Notes: generated by a model not told the origin, from the sequence alone. Counted from the stretch's first letter, positions 28,278 through 36,433 are shown. The stretch is 64,000 bases of DNA from Shewanella putrefaciens (GCF_016406305.1 NZ_CP066369.1:2064501-2128500); one strand, 5' to 3'. Made by a program: numbers and translations.

Positions 28278-29762
28278 TTAAGTTTCGTCACAAACCCTAA
28301 GGTATTGATCACTAAACATCAGCGAATCTAATACCCCTTGGCCGCTGTGAACACCGCCCTCTGTGACTTTGGCGGATTTGCTGCGAATTAAATACCCCGC
28401 ATAGCTGGGACTCTCTGCATGGGTTTTATCATTGACGGCGGCTATGCCATCATAGTGGACGCTGAACATGCCAATTTCAGGGATCAAGTCATCGATGATG
28501 TGTATTTCGCCGTCGCGTACCACTAAAGCCTGGGTTGCTCTCGGCCTTGGGTGTAAGCGACGCATTAAGGACCATACTGGATATTGTGCGGGCTCAAGCT
28601 CGGCTAATTTGGGGAGAATATCGGCGCCAAAAATACAATGACCGCCGCCTTCCCCTTGATTTTTCAATACCCAAGTATCTATTGGGGACTCGGCAATTAA
28701 CTGGGGGCTCTGTGCGGTGACAGGGCGCATTTCACCGAGGAGTGACTTGACCATGCTGGCTTCTGGCTGAGTTAATCCAAACTGAGTTAAGCTCTGTTCA
28801 TCCATAGTCGAGAGCAGCATTTGCATTCGTTTACTGGTTGCCAACTGCTGGCCTAAGGTCGCATTGAGGGCGATGCGATGTTGTTCAAGCAACACCCGGA
28901 TCTCCATCAGGGCTTGGTAATCCCTGTTGCCATTGATGTCGACGGTTGCATAATCGGCAAATTGATAACCTGTACGCAGATAAACGGTATCAATGGTCCC
29001 CACGCCGTCGAGTATTAGCCTTTGCTGTGCGCCGGTGGTGAGTTGCCCTTGCAGTTCACTCAAGGTCCTGCGTAGGGTCTGTATTCCTTTTTGCTGCAGC
29101 GCGAGTTCGAGTAAATGCTGATCAAACACATTGTCTTCATCTTCTTGCACTAGCATCAAAAATCTTGCCGGTCCTGAATCTTCAAATTCCTGTTTTATCT
29201 TAAAGGTTGCTGTTGCTATGCCGACGGATAATTGTTCAATAGCATGATTCTCAACCAGTACCCCCTTAGGTTGTATAGACCATTGCTGCTGTAAATAGCG
29301 ATGAAGTTGATGGGCCCGCTGACCAAAGGGGCCCATGCCAGCCGCTATGCCATTAAACTCCACCAGTTTGGGTCCTAAGTCCCGATCGTCCATAAAGTCG
29401 CTACGCATAATAAGCAGTGGCATTCTTGGGGCTGGGGTGCCAGAGCTATTTGTAGAGCTATGTGCAGAGCCATGCAACTGTTGATGCGCTTTCAATAGCG
29501 CGGCAAAGAAGGGATCGCTTGCTGTAATAGGTTGAATAGCATCAACTAAAAAGGCATGTGCTTCAGACACATAATGGATAAGTTTACCCAGTGGCTCCAC
29601 CGCACTTTTGAGATATTGATAGTGTGCTTTACTGATTAAACTGGGCGTTAGGGTAAATGGGGTGTGGCGGACAGAATACGCGGTTTCTTTAAAGGCCATC
29701 CCATGGGTTAGCGCCCATTCTATGGCATCATCTTTGGCTGCTAGTGGCACAGTTAAACTCAT
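28278..29762 (-). CDS. Eukaryotic-type glutathione synthetase
   Basis: ATP-grasp ligase of 494 residues of the eukaryotic glutathione synthetase (GSS) family, unlike the bacterial GshB. Motifs: RSDFMDD...KLVEFNGIAAGMGPFG (about 120-147), YLRTGYQFADY (261-271), the ATP-binding VLKNQGEGGGHCIFG (365-379), LMRRLHPRP (399-407), EIGMFSVHY (429-437) and the Gly-rich lid GGVHSGQGVLDS (469-480). It would join gamma-glutamylcysteine and glycine. The start at 29762 gives MSLTVPLAAKDD and has an AAGAGA element; the frame from 29867 has no such support. It lies between arsP1 and arsB on the same strand. Other thiol ligase products are possible. Confidence 0.85.
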   Translation of the reverse strand: MSLTVPLAAKDDAIEWALTHGMAFKETAYSVRHTPFTLTPSLISKAHYQYLKSAVEPLGKLIHYVSEAHAFLVDAIQPITASDPFFAALLKAHQQLHGSAHSSTNSSGTPAPRMPLLIMRSDFMDDRDLGPKLVEFNGIAAGMGPFGQRAHQLHRYLQQQWSIQPKGVLVENHAIEQLSVGIATATFKIKQEFEDSGPARFLMLVQEDEDNVFDQHLLELALQQKGIQTLRRTLSELQGQLTTGAQQRLILDGVGTIDTVYLRTGYQFADYATVDINGNRDYQALMEIRVLLEQHRIALNATLGQQLATSKRMQMLLSTMDEQSLTQFGLTQPEASMVKSLLGEMRPVTAQSPQLIAESPIDTWVLKNQGEGGGHCIFGADILPKLAELEPAQYPVWSLMRRLHPRPRATQALVVRDGEIHIIDDLIPEIGMFSVHYDGIAAVNDKTHAESPSYAGYLIRSKSAKVTEGGVHSGQGVLDSLMFSDQYLRVCDET

Positions 29763-29883
29763 GTTGATTCTCTTAAACTGACAGCGTTTATTGGCAATAC
29801 CTGTCTTTGCATTTGTAGGGGGTAGCCCTAAGGCACTCACTTTAAGGGCATATAGTGAGTGCCACATCGAACTAGATCATTAT

Positions 29884-29932
29884 TTTGTGTATTAGCTAAA
29901 GAGATAGGTTTGTGTATTAGCTAAAGAGATAG
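29884..29932. repeat. 25-bp-period tandem duplication across the arsP1 stop codon
   Basis: A 24-base unit starting TTTGTGTATTAGC is present at 29884-29907 and 29909-29932. The right copy encodes the last five codons and stop of arsP1; the left copy repeats them downstream. It is probably a slippage duplication. Confidence 0.9.
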
Positions 29933-30993
29933 CTATACAGAAACCCTGCGCCCACAGCCATGCCTAAAATAACGCTGAGAAATGCGGCAATCATCTGACC
30001 TTTAAAAATGGCTTTAAGTAATATGACTTCGGTCAAACTTGCTCCGGCACTCCCTATGATCAATGCCATTACTGAGCCCATCGCCATGCCTTTTTGGATT
30101 AACGCAGCGCTGAGTGGGATAACCGCTTCTGCGCGAATATAGAGTGGGATCCCAATTAATGCGGCAATGGGGATCGCATACCATGTGGCTTCTCCAGCAT
30201 ACTGAACGATTAACTCCGTTGGCATAAATCCGTAGATCATTGAACCCAATAGCACACCGATAAACAGATAGGGCTGCACTTGTTTGAAGTCCTTCCAAGT
30301 GGCGCGCCAAACCTTTACCCAGCGGCTCTGAGGTTTGTTTTGCGGCGCGGTTTGGGAAGGGCAACACGAAGTTGCAATAGGCTCAGCTTGAGTAGCGCAA
30401 CACAAGGTCACCGCGGGGGCGGTTTTACTATCACAACATGCGCTGACAATGGGTGCGGGGTTTACCTCGCAACCGCTACTCGCGGTCGGTGACGGTTTAG
30501 TATCGCAACATGAAGCAGCTGTGGCTGTATCTGCCTGAGCATAGGCCTCCTGACGTACATATTGTTCAAATCCGAGTTTTTCCAGCAAGTAACCTGCTAT
30601 TACGGATACGCCCAGAGCGACCGTAAAATAAAATAGCGCGACCTTAAACCCAAAGGTGACCACAAAAAGCCCGATAATCACCGGATTAAGTAATGGGCTG
30701 GCAAATAGGAATACCATCATAGGGCCAAATCCCGCACGGGCCCTGAGTAAACCTTTTAAGAATGGAATAGTGGAGCAGGAGCAAAAGGGGGTGATAGACC
30801 CAAGCAAGGCGGCCACTATATAGCCTCGACCATGGCGGGAACTTAATATGGATTGCACTTTTTGCGGGGTGATAAATTCTTGCAGCATACCGACGAGGTA
30901 GCTTATGGCAAGAAATAACAAGGTTAGCTCAAATGCAAGAAAGACGAACATATTGACCGTTTCTTTCAGCATAGTGATAGTTTCGGGAGTCAT
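29917..30993 (-). CDS. arsP: ArsP-type permease with repeated Cys-Cys loop
   Basis: Inner-membrane permease of 358 residues, family of ArsP organoarsenical exporters. The hallmark TPFCSCSTIPF is at 68-78, followed by ASPLLNPVIIGLF; the second half has GIPLYIRAEAVIPLSAALI. Between the halves, residues about 150-228 form a cytoplasmic loop with cysteines at 162-163, 175, 186-187, 198-199 and 210-211, a strict 12-residue period. Such a loop could bind trivalent arsenic or another soft metal before export. The gene is divergent from a second arsR and is followed by the glutathione synthetase gene. Confidence 0.88.
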   Translation of the reverse strand: MTPETITMLKETVNMFVFLAFELTLLFLAISYLVGMLQEFITPQKVQSILSSRHGRGYIVAALLGSITPFCSCSTIPFLKGLLRARAGFGPMMVFLFASPLLNPVIIGLFVVTFGFKVALFYFTVALGVSVIAGYLLEKLGFEQYVRQEAYAQADTATAASCCDTKPSPTASSGCEVNPAPIVSACCDSKTAPAVTLCCATQAEPIATSCCPSQTAPQNKPQSRWVKVWRATWKDFKQVQPYLFIGVLLGSMIYGFMPTELIVQYAGEATWYAIPIAALIGIPLYIRAEAVIPLSAALIQKGMAMGSVMALIIGSAGASLTEVILLKAIFKGQMIAAFLSVILGMAVGAGFLYSYLFS

Positions 30994-31019
30994 TTTTTAT
31001 CTCTCTTGAATTCATTTCG

Positions 31020-31035
31020 ATTATTCCGGAATAAT
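31020..31035. promoter_or_regulatory. Operator-like palindrome between arsP1 and arsR2
   Basis: ATTATTCCGGAATAAT is a perfect 16-base palindrome 27 bases upstream of the arsP1 start. A partial relative, TATTATCGAATAAC, lies near 31192 close to the divergent arsR start. These are probable sites of the ArsR at 31238. Confidence 0.6.
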
Positions 31036-31237
31036 AGTGATTGAGTGGGATTATTTCAACACTTAATTTCTGGAAATGTGGAAATATTTAGAATGGGATT
31101 AAACGTGATCCTCAGTAAGCCCTGTAGGCTAAGTTCTTCCCTAGGCTGTTTGCCCTTCATTTTGACGTCGCTCGGGAATAGATATTTCTGGTATTATCGA
31201 ATAACTTAACAAAGGACTCTGAAATCACAGTACCGAT

Positions 31238-31525
31238 ATGAATACAGAAAATGCAGCTAAAGTATTGAAGGAGCTAGGGCATCCCACTCGTCTTGCCCTA
31301 TTCAGAATATTGGTAAAAGGCGGCTATGGGGGCGTTGCCGTGGGGCAATTACAGGAAGCATTACAGATCCCAGGTTCAACACTCTCGCACCATATTAGCG
31401 CCTTAATGTCGGCCGGCATTATCTCCCAGCGGCGTGAGGGCAGAGTGTTATATTGCGTGCCTGACTATGAATTATTACAGGGACTGGTGCATTTTTTACA
31501 GGATCAATGTTGTAGTGAACAATGA
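31238..31525 (+). CDS. ArsR-family regulator, second of three
   Basis: Winged-helix repressor of 95 residues: KELGHPTRLALFRILVKGG, recognition helix GSTLSHHISALMSAGI, wing RREGRVLYCVPDY. It lacks the CVC motif of the other two ArsR proteins; its cysteines are in LYCV and the C-terminal DQCCSEQ, so the metal site must differ. It is divergent from arsP1, which it probably controls. Confidence 0.87.
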   Translation: MNTENAAKVLKELGHPTRLALFRILVKGGYGGVAVGQLQEALQIPGSTLSHHISALMSAGIISQRREGRVLYCVPDYELLQGLVHFLQDQCCSEQ

Positions 31526-31571
31526 GACGTTTGTTAGGGGATGATAAATCCTTTGATATGGATATTTACAT

Positions 31572-31587
31572 ATATGATAATTCATAT
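31572..31587. promoter_or_regulatory. ArsR-type operator B (upstream of arsR3)
   Basis: ATATGA-TAAT-TCATAT, the same 16-base form as sites A and C, about 210 bases before the third arsR. It may lie in the promoter of that gene. Confidence 0.7.
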
Positions 31588-31740
31588 ATAGTGACTATAT
31601 CTTGATGAAGGCCGATATCTTGATAAAGGCCCGATACACTGAAATCACGCGTGCGGTTTCCCTGTGTTGGGAGCTTGGCTCGTTCCACTAGCTTACACCT
31701 TGTTAAGTAAGGCGTTTAGTGCAGGGCGCAGGGCGTAACC

Positions 31741-31766
31741 AAAGCCGATAGCCAAAGCCGATAGCC
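31741..31766. repeat. 13-bp tandem duplication before arsR3
   Basis: AAAGCCGATAGCC is repeated directly at 31741-31753 and 31754-31766, shortly upstream of the ribosome site of arsR3. No role is evident. Confidence 0.9.
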
Positions 31767-31795
31767 GTACGAATCTTTGCATTCTAAGGACTTTA

Positions 31796-32143
31796 ATGAT
31801 TAATCCTACGCAGTTTTTTAAATGTTTAGCCGACGAAACGCGCCTGCGTTGTTTGATGCTTATTCAGCACGAGGGTGAGCTTTGCGTCTGTGAATTGACC
31901 GAAGCCTTGCAGGAAATTCAGCCCAAGATCTCACGGCATTTGGCCCAATTACGTAAATGCGGATTATTAGTCGATCGCCGTCAGGGACAATGGATTTTTT
32001 ACCGGATCAGTAATGACTTACCCGAATGGAGTCAGTTAGTTTTGAGCGAAGTCACCAGCAAAAATACGGCATTCCTTGAAGAAAATATGCACAATCTGTG
32101 TAAGATGGGCGGCCGTCCCGAGCGCGCTAAAGCCTGCTGTTAA
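31796..32143 (+). CDS. arsR: ArsR-family arsenite-responsive repressor, third of three
   Basis: Classical ArsR of 115 residues. ELCVCELTEAL is the As(III)-binding helix, PKISRHLAQLRKCGLL the recognition helix, RRQGQWIFYRIS the wing, and the end carries KACC. ATG 31796 follows AAGGA (31786-31790). Similar inverted repeats before arsB, before this gene and before arsP2 make it the likely master repressor of most of the island. Confidence 0.93.
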   Translation: MINPTQFFKCLADETRLRCLMLIQHEGELCVCELTEALQEIQPKISRHLAQLRKCGLLVDRRQGQWIFYRISNDLPEWSQLVLSEVTSKNTAFLEENMHNLCKMGGRPERAKACC

Positions 32144-32174
32144 CCGATTAACAGCAAAAAATTTAATCTAAAAC

Positions 32175-32190
32175 ATATGTTTTTTCATAT
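32175..32190. promoter_or_regulatory. ArsR-type operator C (arsP2 operon)
   Basis: ATATGT-TTTT-TCATAT within the perfect AACATATG-N6-CATATGTT inverted repeat (32172-32193). It lies 42 bases before the arsP2 start and just after arsR3. Confidence 0.78.
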
Positions 32191-32234
32191 GTTTGTGCAT
32201 TCAAGGTACTTGCCGATAATAGGGTGGTGGGGTC

Positions 32235-33233
32235 ATGTTGCAACTATTTTCCGATTTAGCGAGCTGGTTAACCTTTGGGGTGATGGGCCTAGATCCCAAT
32301 ACTAAGCTTGCCGATGCGGTACATTTTTTTATTGAAGATACCACTAAGATTTTTGCACTCCTGTTGCTGATGATTTATGCCATCGCCTTGGTGCGGGCAT
32401 CGCTCAATGTTGAGCGGGTGCGGGATTACTTAGCGGGTAAAAATCGCTTTATTGGGTATTTTATGGGCTCTGGCTTCGGCGCTGTGACCCCATTCTGCTC
32501 ATGTTCGAGCATTCCGGTATTTTTAGGTTTTACCTCCGCGGGGATCCCTGTGGGGATCACTATGGCGTTTTTGATCACGTCACCGTTAATTAATGAAGTG
32601 GCCGTTCTGCTGCTGGTAAGTCTGCTGGGCTGGAAGTTCACAGTGATATACGTGTTGGTCGGTATGTCGGTGGGGATACTCGCTGGCGCCTTTTTAGACA
32701 CGATCCGCGCCGAACGTTGGTTGCAGTCCTTTGCCGCCAAAGCACTAGAGCAAGGTCAGGCGCAGGCGAGCCAAGATAATAGTGAGGGTATGACATCAAC
32801 ATCCATGACTTTAACCGAGCGACATAAGTTTGCAAAAGGCGAGACCCTAGAGATTTTTGGTCGAGTGTGGAAATGGGTCATTATCGGGGTAGGGCTTGGC
32901 GCCGCGCTTCATGGTTTTGTCCCCGATGGTTGGATTGAAGCACACCTTGGCGATGGTCAGTGGTGGTCGGTTCCTGCGGCGGTATTGATTGGTATTCCCT
33001 TGTATTCCAATGCGACAGGTGTCATCCCAATTATGGAAAGCCTTATTACTAACGGCCTTCCCATAGGCACGACATTGGCATTTTGTATGTCGACGGTGGC
33101 AGCGAGTTTCCCCGAATTTATCTTACTAAAGCAGGTGATGCAATGGCGCTTACTGGCCATCGTTTTTGCCATTTTGTTGATTGCATTCACCCTGATAGGG
33201 TGGATATTTAACGCTATCAGTCCCATGTTATGA
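32235..33233 (+). CDS. arsP: ArsP-type permease, second copy
   Basis: Permease of 332 residues, related to the one at 29917 but without its cysteine-rich loop. Motifs: TPFCSCSSIPVFLGF in the first half, TSPLINEVAVLL next, and GIPLYSNATGVIPIMESLI in the second. ArsP members export trivalent organoarsenicals such as methylarsenite in characterised cases. The loop here is short and acidic to polar (about 175-200). It starts an operon with a thioredoxin-like protein, a phosphatase, GAPDH and ArsJ. Confidence 0.88.
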   Translation: MLQLFSDLASWLTFGVMGLDPNTKLADAVHFFIEDTTKIFALLLLMIYAIALVRASLNVERVRDYLAGKNRFIGYFMGSGFGAVTPFCSCSSIPVFLGFTSAGIPVGITMAFLITSPLINEVAVLLLVSLLGWKFTVIYVLVGMSVGILAGAFLDTIRAERWLQSFAAKALEQGQAQASQDNSEGMTSTSMTLTERHKFAKGETLEIFGRVWKWVIIGVGLGAALHGFVPDGWIEAHLGDGQWWSVPAAVLIGIPLYSNATGVIPIMESLITNGLPIGTTLAFCMSTVAASFPEFILLKQVMQWRLLAIVFAILLIAFTLIGWIFNAISPML

Positions 33234-33243
33234 GGATTATAAA

Positions 33244-33480
33244 ATGTTAAACATCAAAGTATTAGGTAGTGGTTGCACTAAATGCACTAAAACCGCTGAG
33301 ATCATTACCGCCATTGCCAATGAGAAGGGCATCAGTATAGCTCTGGTGAAAGAAACTAACCCCGAAGTCATTATGGGTTATAAGGTGATGAGTACACCCG
33401 CCGTGGTGATTGATGAGAAGCTCGTGCATTGGGGCTCAATTCCCCATAGAGACAAGATTGAATCCTGGTTGGTGGGATAA
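33244..33480 (+). CDS. Small thioredoxin-like protein, second copy
   Basis: Seventy-eight residues with SGCTKCTK as active site and VMSTPAVVIDEK as the cis-Pro segment. It is a paralogue of the protein at 24774. It follows arsP2 by 10 bases and precedes the phosphatase gene by six. A permease plus this protein type recurs in many arsenic loci, which suggests a shared task such as handing over a reduced substrate. Confidence 0.87.
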   Translation: MLNIKVLGSGCTKCTKTAEIITAIANEKGISIALVKETNPEVIMGYKVMSTPAVVIDEKLVHWGSIPHRDKIESWLVG

Positions 33481-33486
33481 CGCTTA

Positions 33487-33978
33487 ATGTCACATCCAGT
33501 TGATATTTTGTCTTTAGACAGTGGTGCTCGCTTAATTTTCACCCCTTGTCCTGGGACTAAATCTGCCCCTGTAGCAGAGGCGGTGGCGACACTTAAAGCG
33601 GCGGGGACTGAAGTTATCATCACCCTGATGCCGCTTGGTGAATTGCACACCTTTGGCGCCACCTCATTACCTGATATTTGCCGTGAAACGGGGATCCGTT
33701 GGCTGCATTTACCTATAGAAGACGATGCGTCGCCCGCAGAGGAGTTTGAGTTAGCCTTTGCAAAGCACAGGGCAGAGCTACTTGCCTTGATGCAAAACAA
33801 AGCGACGATTGCGATTCATTGCCGTGGTGGTTCAGGGCGCACGGGATTAATGGCGGCAATTCTGTTGTTACTAGCGGGAGGCTCCTTGAGTGAAGTGATT
33901 ACCCAAGTGCAATCGATTCGTCCTAACGCCTTAACTAATGCGCATCAGCGCGGCTATATCGACCAGTTAACGCTTTAG
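33487..33978 (+). CDS. HCX5R protein-tyrosine-phosphatase-like protein
   Basis: Cysteine phosphatase of 163 residues related to CDKN3-type dual-specificity phosphatases. The P-loop IHCRGGSGRTG has nucleophile Cys112 and Arg118; the general-acid region is probably LPIEDDASP (75-83). It has no signal peptide. In this operon it may act on an arsenate or phosphate ester, or on a protein; the natural substrate is not known. It stands between the thioredoxin-like gene and the GAPDH gene. Confidence 0.8.
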   Translation: MSHPVDILSLDSGARLIFTPCPGTKSAPVAEAVATLKAAGTEVIITLMPLGELHTFGATSLPDICRETGIRWLHLPIEDDASPAEEFELAFAKHRAELLALMQNKATIAIHCRGGSGRTGLMAAILLLLAGGSLSEVITQVQSIRPNALTNAHQRGYIDQLTL

Positions 33979-34053
33979 CATAAGAGTAACGCTTTAATCT
34001 TAAACAAATAATATCAAAAAGATACGATAAAACTGAGTGTGAAGGAAACAGGT

Positions 34054-35064
34054 ATGACAATCAAAATTGGGATCAATGGCTTTGGCCGTATGGGACGTTT
34101 AGCGCTGCGCGCCGCTTGGGGCTGGAATGACGTCGAATTTGTGCAAATTAACGATCCCGCAGGGGATGCACCGACCTTAGCCCATCTGCTGACATTCGAT
34201 TCTGTGCATGGCCGTTGGCAGCATGAGGCGAACAGTGAGTGTGATGACATCATTATCGATGGCAAGCGGATTCGTTGTACGCGCAATAAAACCATCGCCG
34301 AAACCGATTGGTCCGCCTGCGATGTGGTGATTGAAGCTTCGGGTAAGATGAAAACCAAAGCTGTGCTGCAAGCTTATTTAGATCAAGGTGTTAAACGCGT
34401 TGTGGTCACGGCGCCCGTTAAGGAAGAGGGTGTGTTAAACGTTGTCATGGGGGTGAATCATCAGCTCTATGATAAAGCCATTCATCCGATTGTGACGGCG
34501 GCTTCCTGTACCACTAACTGTTTGGCGCCAATTGTTAAAGTCATCCATGAAAACCTCGGCATAGTGCATGGTTCCATGACGACCATTCACGATATTACCA
34601 ACACTCAAACGATTTTAGATGCACCGCACAAAGATCTTCGCCGTGCGCGGGCCTGTGGTTTAAGCCTCATCCCCACGACGACGGGCTCAGCGACGGCCAT
34701 TACTCATATTTTCCCTGAACTCAAAGGCAAGCTAAACGGCCATGCGGTGCGTGTACCGCTGGCAAATGCATCTTTAACCGACTGTGTATTTGAGGTGAGT
34801 CGTAAAACCACCGAGGCAGAGGTCAATCGCCTGTTAAAAGAGGCCGCAGAAGGGCCATTAAAAGGCATTTTAGGTTATGAGGAACGGCCGTTAGTGTCGG
34901 TGGATTATAAAACCGATCCCCGTTCGAGCATTATTGATGCACTATCGACCATGATCATCAATGGCACTCAGGTCAAACTCTACGCTTGGTATGATAATGA
35001 GTGGGGTTATGCTAACCGTGCGGCCGAGCTTGCCCGTATGGTCGGTCTGATGGATAAGGCATAA
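34054..35064 (+). CDS. ArsJ-associated glyceraldehyde-3-phosphate dehydrogenase
   Basis: GAPDH paralogue of 336 residues that uses arsenate in place of phosphate, making 1-arseno-3-phosphoglycerate for export by Ars[17 protein letters not shown] is the NAD-binding motif; Cys152 in [11 protein letters not shown] and His179 are catalytic. ATG 34054 lies seven bases after AAGGA; the ATG at 34039 is rejected. It is followed by arsJ after 23 bases. This is a second arsenate defence besides ArsC/ArsB. Confidence 0.93.
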   Translation: MTIKIGINGFGRMGRLALRAAWGWNDVEFVQINDPAGDAPTLAHLLTFDSVHGRWQHEANSECDDIIIDGKRIRCTRNKTIAETDWSACDVVIEASGKMKTKAVLQAYLDQGVKRVVVTAPVKEEGVLNVVMGVNHQLYDKAIHPIVTAASCTTNCLAPIVKVIHENLGIVHGSMTTIHDITNTQTILDAPHKDLRRARACGLSLIPTTTGSATAITHIFPELKGKLNGHAVRVPLANASLTDCVFEVSRKTTEAEVNRLLKEAAEGPLKGILGYEERPLVSVDYKTDPRSSIIDALSTMIINGTQVKLYAWYDNEWGYANRAAELARMVGLMDKA

Positions 35065-35087
35065 GCTTTGATATTTAAAGGGATACT

Positions 35088-36332
35088 ATGGCTAACCTGA
35101 CAGGGTTCTTGTCCAACTTATCACCCGAAATTCGCCAGTATTTAATGATCACTGGCAATTATTGGGCCTTCACGCTTACCGACGGCGCACTGCGTATGTT
35201 AGTGGTGCTCCATTTTCATGGCTTAGGTTATAGCCCGCTGCAAATTGCGATGTTATTCCTTTTTTATGAAGTGTTCGGGGTGGTTACAAACTTAGTCGGT
35301 GGTTGGCTCGGGGCGCGTCTAGGCTTAAATAAGACCATGAATATTGGTCTGTTTATGCAGATTGTCGCCCTTAGCATGCTGCTCGTGCCTAGCGGTATGC
35401 TCACGGTTGCTTGGGTGATGGCGGCGCAGGCCTTGTCGGGTATTGCTAAAGATCTCAATAAAATGAGCGCCAAAAGCAGTATTAAGTTGTTGGTGCCTAA
35501 GGATGCCCAGGGGGAGTTGTATAAGTGGGTTGCTATGCTCACCGGATCCAAAAATGCCCTAAAGGGTGCGGGGTTCTTCTTGGGCGGTGCCTTGCTGACG
35601 ATGTTTGGTTTTCAACAGGCTGTGCTAGGCATGGCGATGGGTCTATTGCTGGTGTGGATTTTTAGTCTGTTAAGTTTGCGGCGCGACTTAGGCAAGGCCA
35701 AAAACAAACCTAAGTTTACCGAAATTTTCTCTAAGAGTTCGGCGGTAAACACGCTTTCAGCCGCGCGCATGTTTTTATTTGGCGCGCGGGATGTCTGGTT
35801 TGTGGTGGCTTTACCTGTGTATTTGGCCTCGACCTTTGCTTGGGATCACTGGTATGTCGGCGGTTTTCTCGCACTCTGGGTGATAGGCTACGGTATAGTG
35901 CAAGCCTTTGCGCCCCGATTGACGGGAACAAAGTCTGTGGGCAGAAACAAGGTTCCCGATGGACGTAGCGCCTTAGGTTGGGCGGCGATATTGAGCATAG
36001 TGCCTGTATTGATTGCCTTAGCGCTAACCTATGATTTCCATGCCGCTAACGTGTTGGTGTGGGGATTAATGCTCTTTGGCGCCTTATTTGCCATCAACTC
36101 CTCATTACACAGCTATCTTATCGTCAGTTATGCCGATGAAGATGGCGTGTCCTTGGATGTCGGCTTCTATTACATGGCCAATGCCATGGGGCGCTTGATT
36201 GGCACTGTGCTGTCTGGCTGGGTATATCAAGTGCATGGCATGGCGGCGTGCCTGTGGATTTCGGCGGCATTTATTGGGTTAGCGGCACTTATCTCCATTA
36301 AACTGCCAAGGCACTCTGTGGCTGGCACTTAG
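35088..36332 (+). CDS. arsJ: ArsJ, organoarsenical (1-arseno-3-phosphoglycerate) exporter
   Basis: MFS transporter of 414 residues with about 11-12 helices that exports the arsenoester made by the upstream GAPDH; the ester then breaks down outside and releases arsenate. The N-terminal part reads YLMITGNYWAFTLTDGALRML, and SGIAKDLNKMSAKSSIK is a conserved loop after helix 4. It is the last gene of the operon; an intrinsic terminator begins 53 bases downstream. With the two genes' pairing the assignment is strong. Confidence 0.94.
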   Translation: MANLTGFLSNLSPEIRQYLMITGNYWAFTLTDGALRMLVVLHFHGLGYSPLQIAMLFLFYEVFGVVTNLVGGWLGARLGLNKTMNIGLFMQIVALSMLLVPSGMLTVAWVMAAQALSGIAKDLNKMSAKSSIKLLVPKDAQGELYKWVAMLTGSKNALKGAGFFLGGALLTMFGFQQAVLGMAMGLLLVWIFSLLSLRRDLGKAKNKPKFTEIFSKSSAVNTLSAARMFLFGARDVWFVVALPVYLASTFAWDHWYVGGFLALWVIGYGIVQAFAPRLTGTKSVGRNKVPDGRSALGWAAILSIVPVLIALALTYDFHAANVLVWGLMLFGALFAINSSLHSYLIVSYADEDGVSLDVGFYYMANAMGRLIGTVLSGWVYQVHGMAACLWISAAFIGLAALISIKLPRHSVAGT

Positions 36333-36385
36333 AGTCAGTGTTTAGAGTCTGTGCTTAGTTCCGATAACAGGTTATTTTATCTAAT

Positions 36386-36411
36386 AAAAAAGACGCATTA
36401 GCGTCTTTTTT
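36386..36411. terminator. Terminator after arsJ
   Basis: AAAAAAGACGC (36386-36396), loop ATTA, GCGTCTTTTTT (36401-36411). Symmetric A and T runs let it also stop minus-strand transcripts. Confidence 0.93.
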
Positions 36412-36433
36412 CATTGCATGGGCAGACTTGGCT

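Noticed and set aside
28535-28720. Plus-strand frame within the glutathione synthetase gene
   Set aside because: Shadow of a strongly supported gene with conserved ATP-grasp motifs.
31741-31766. CRISPR-like or iteron repeat
   Set aside because: Only two 13-base units in direct contact; this is a simple tandem duplication.
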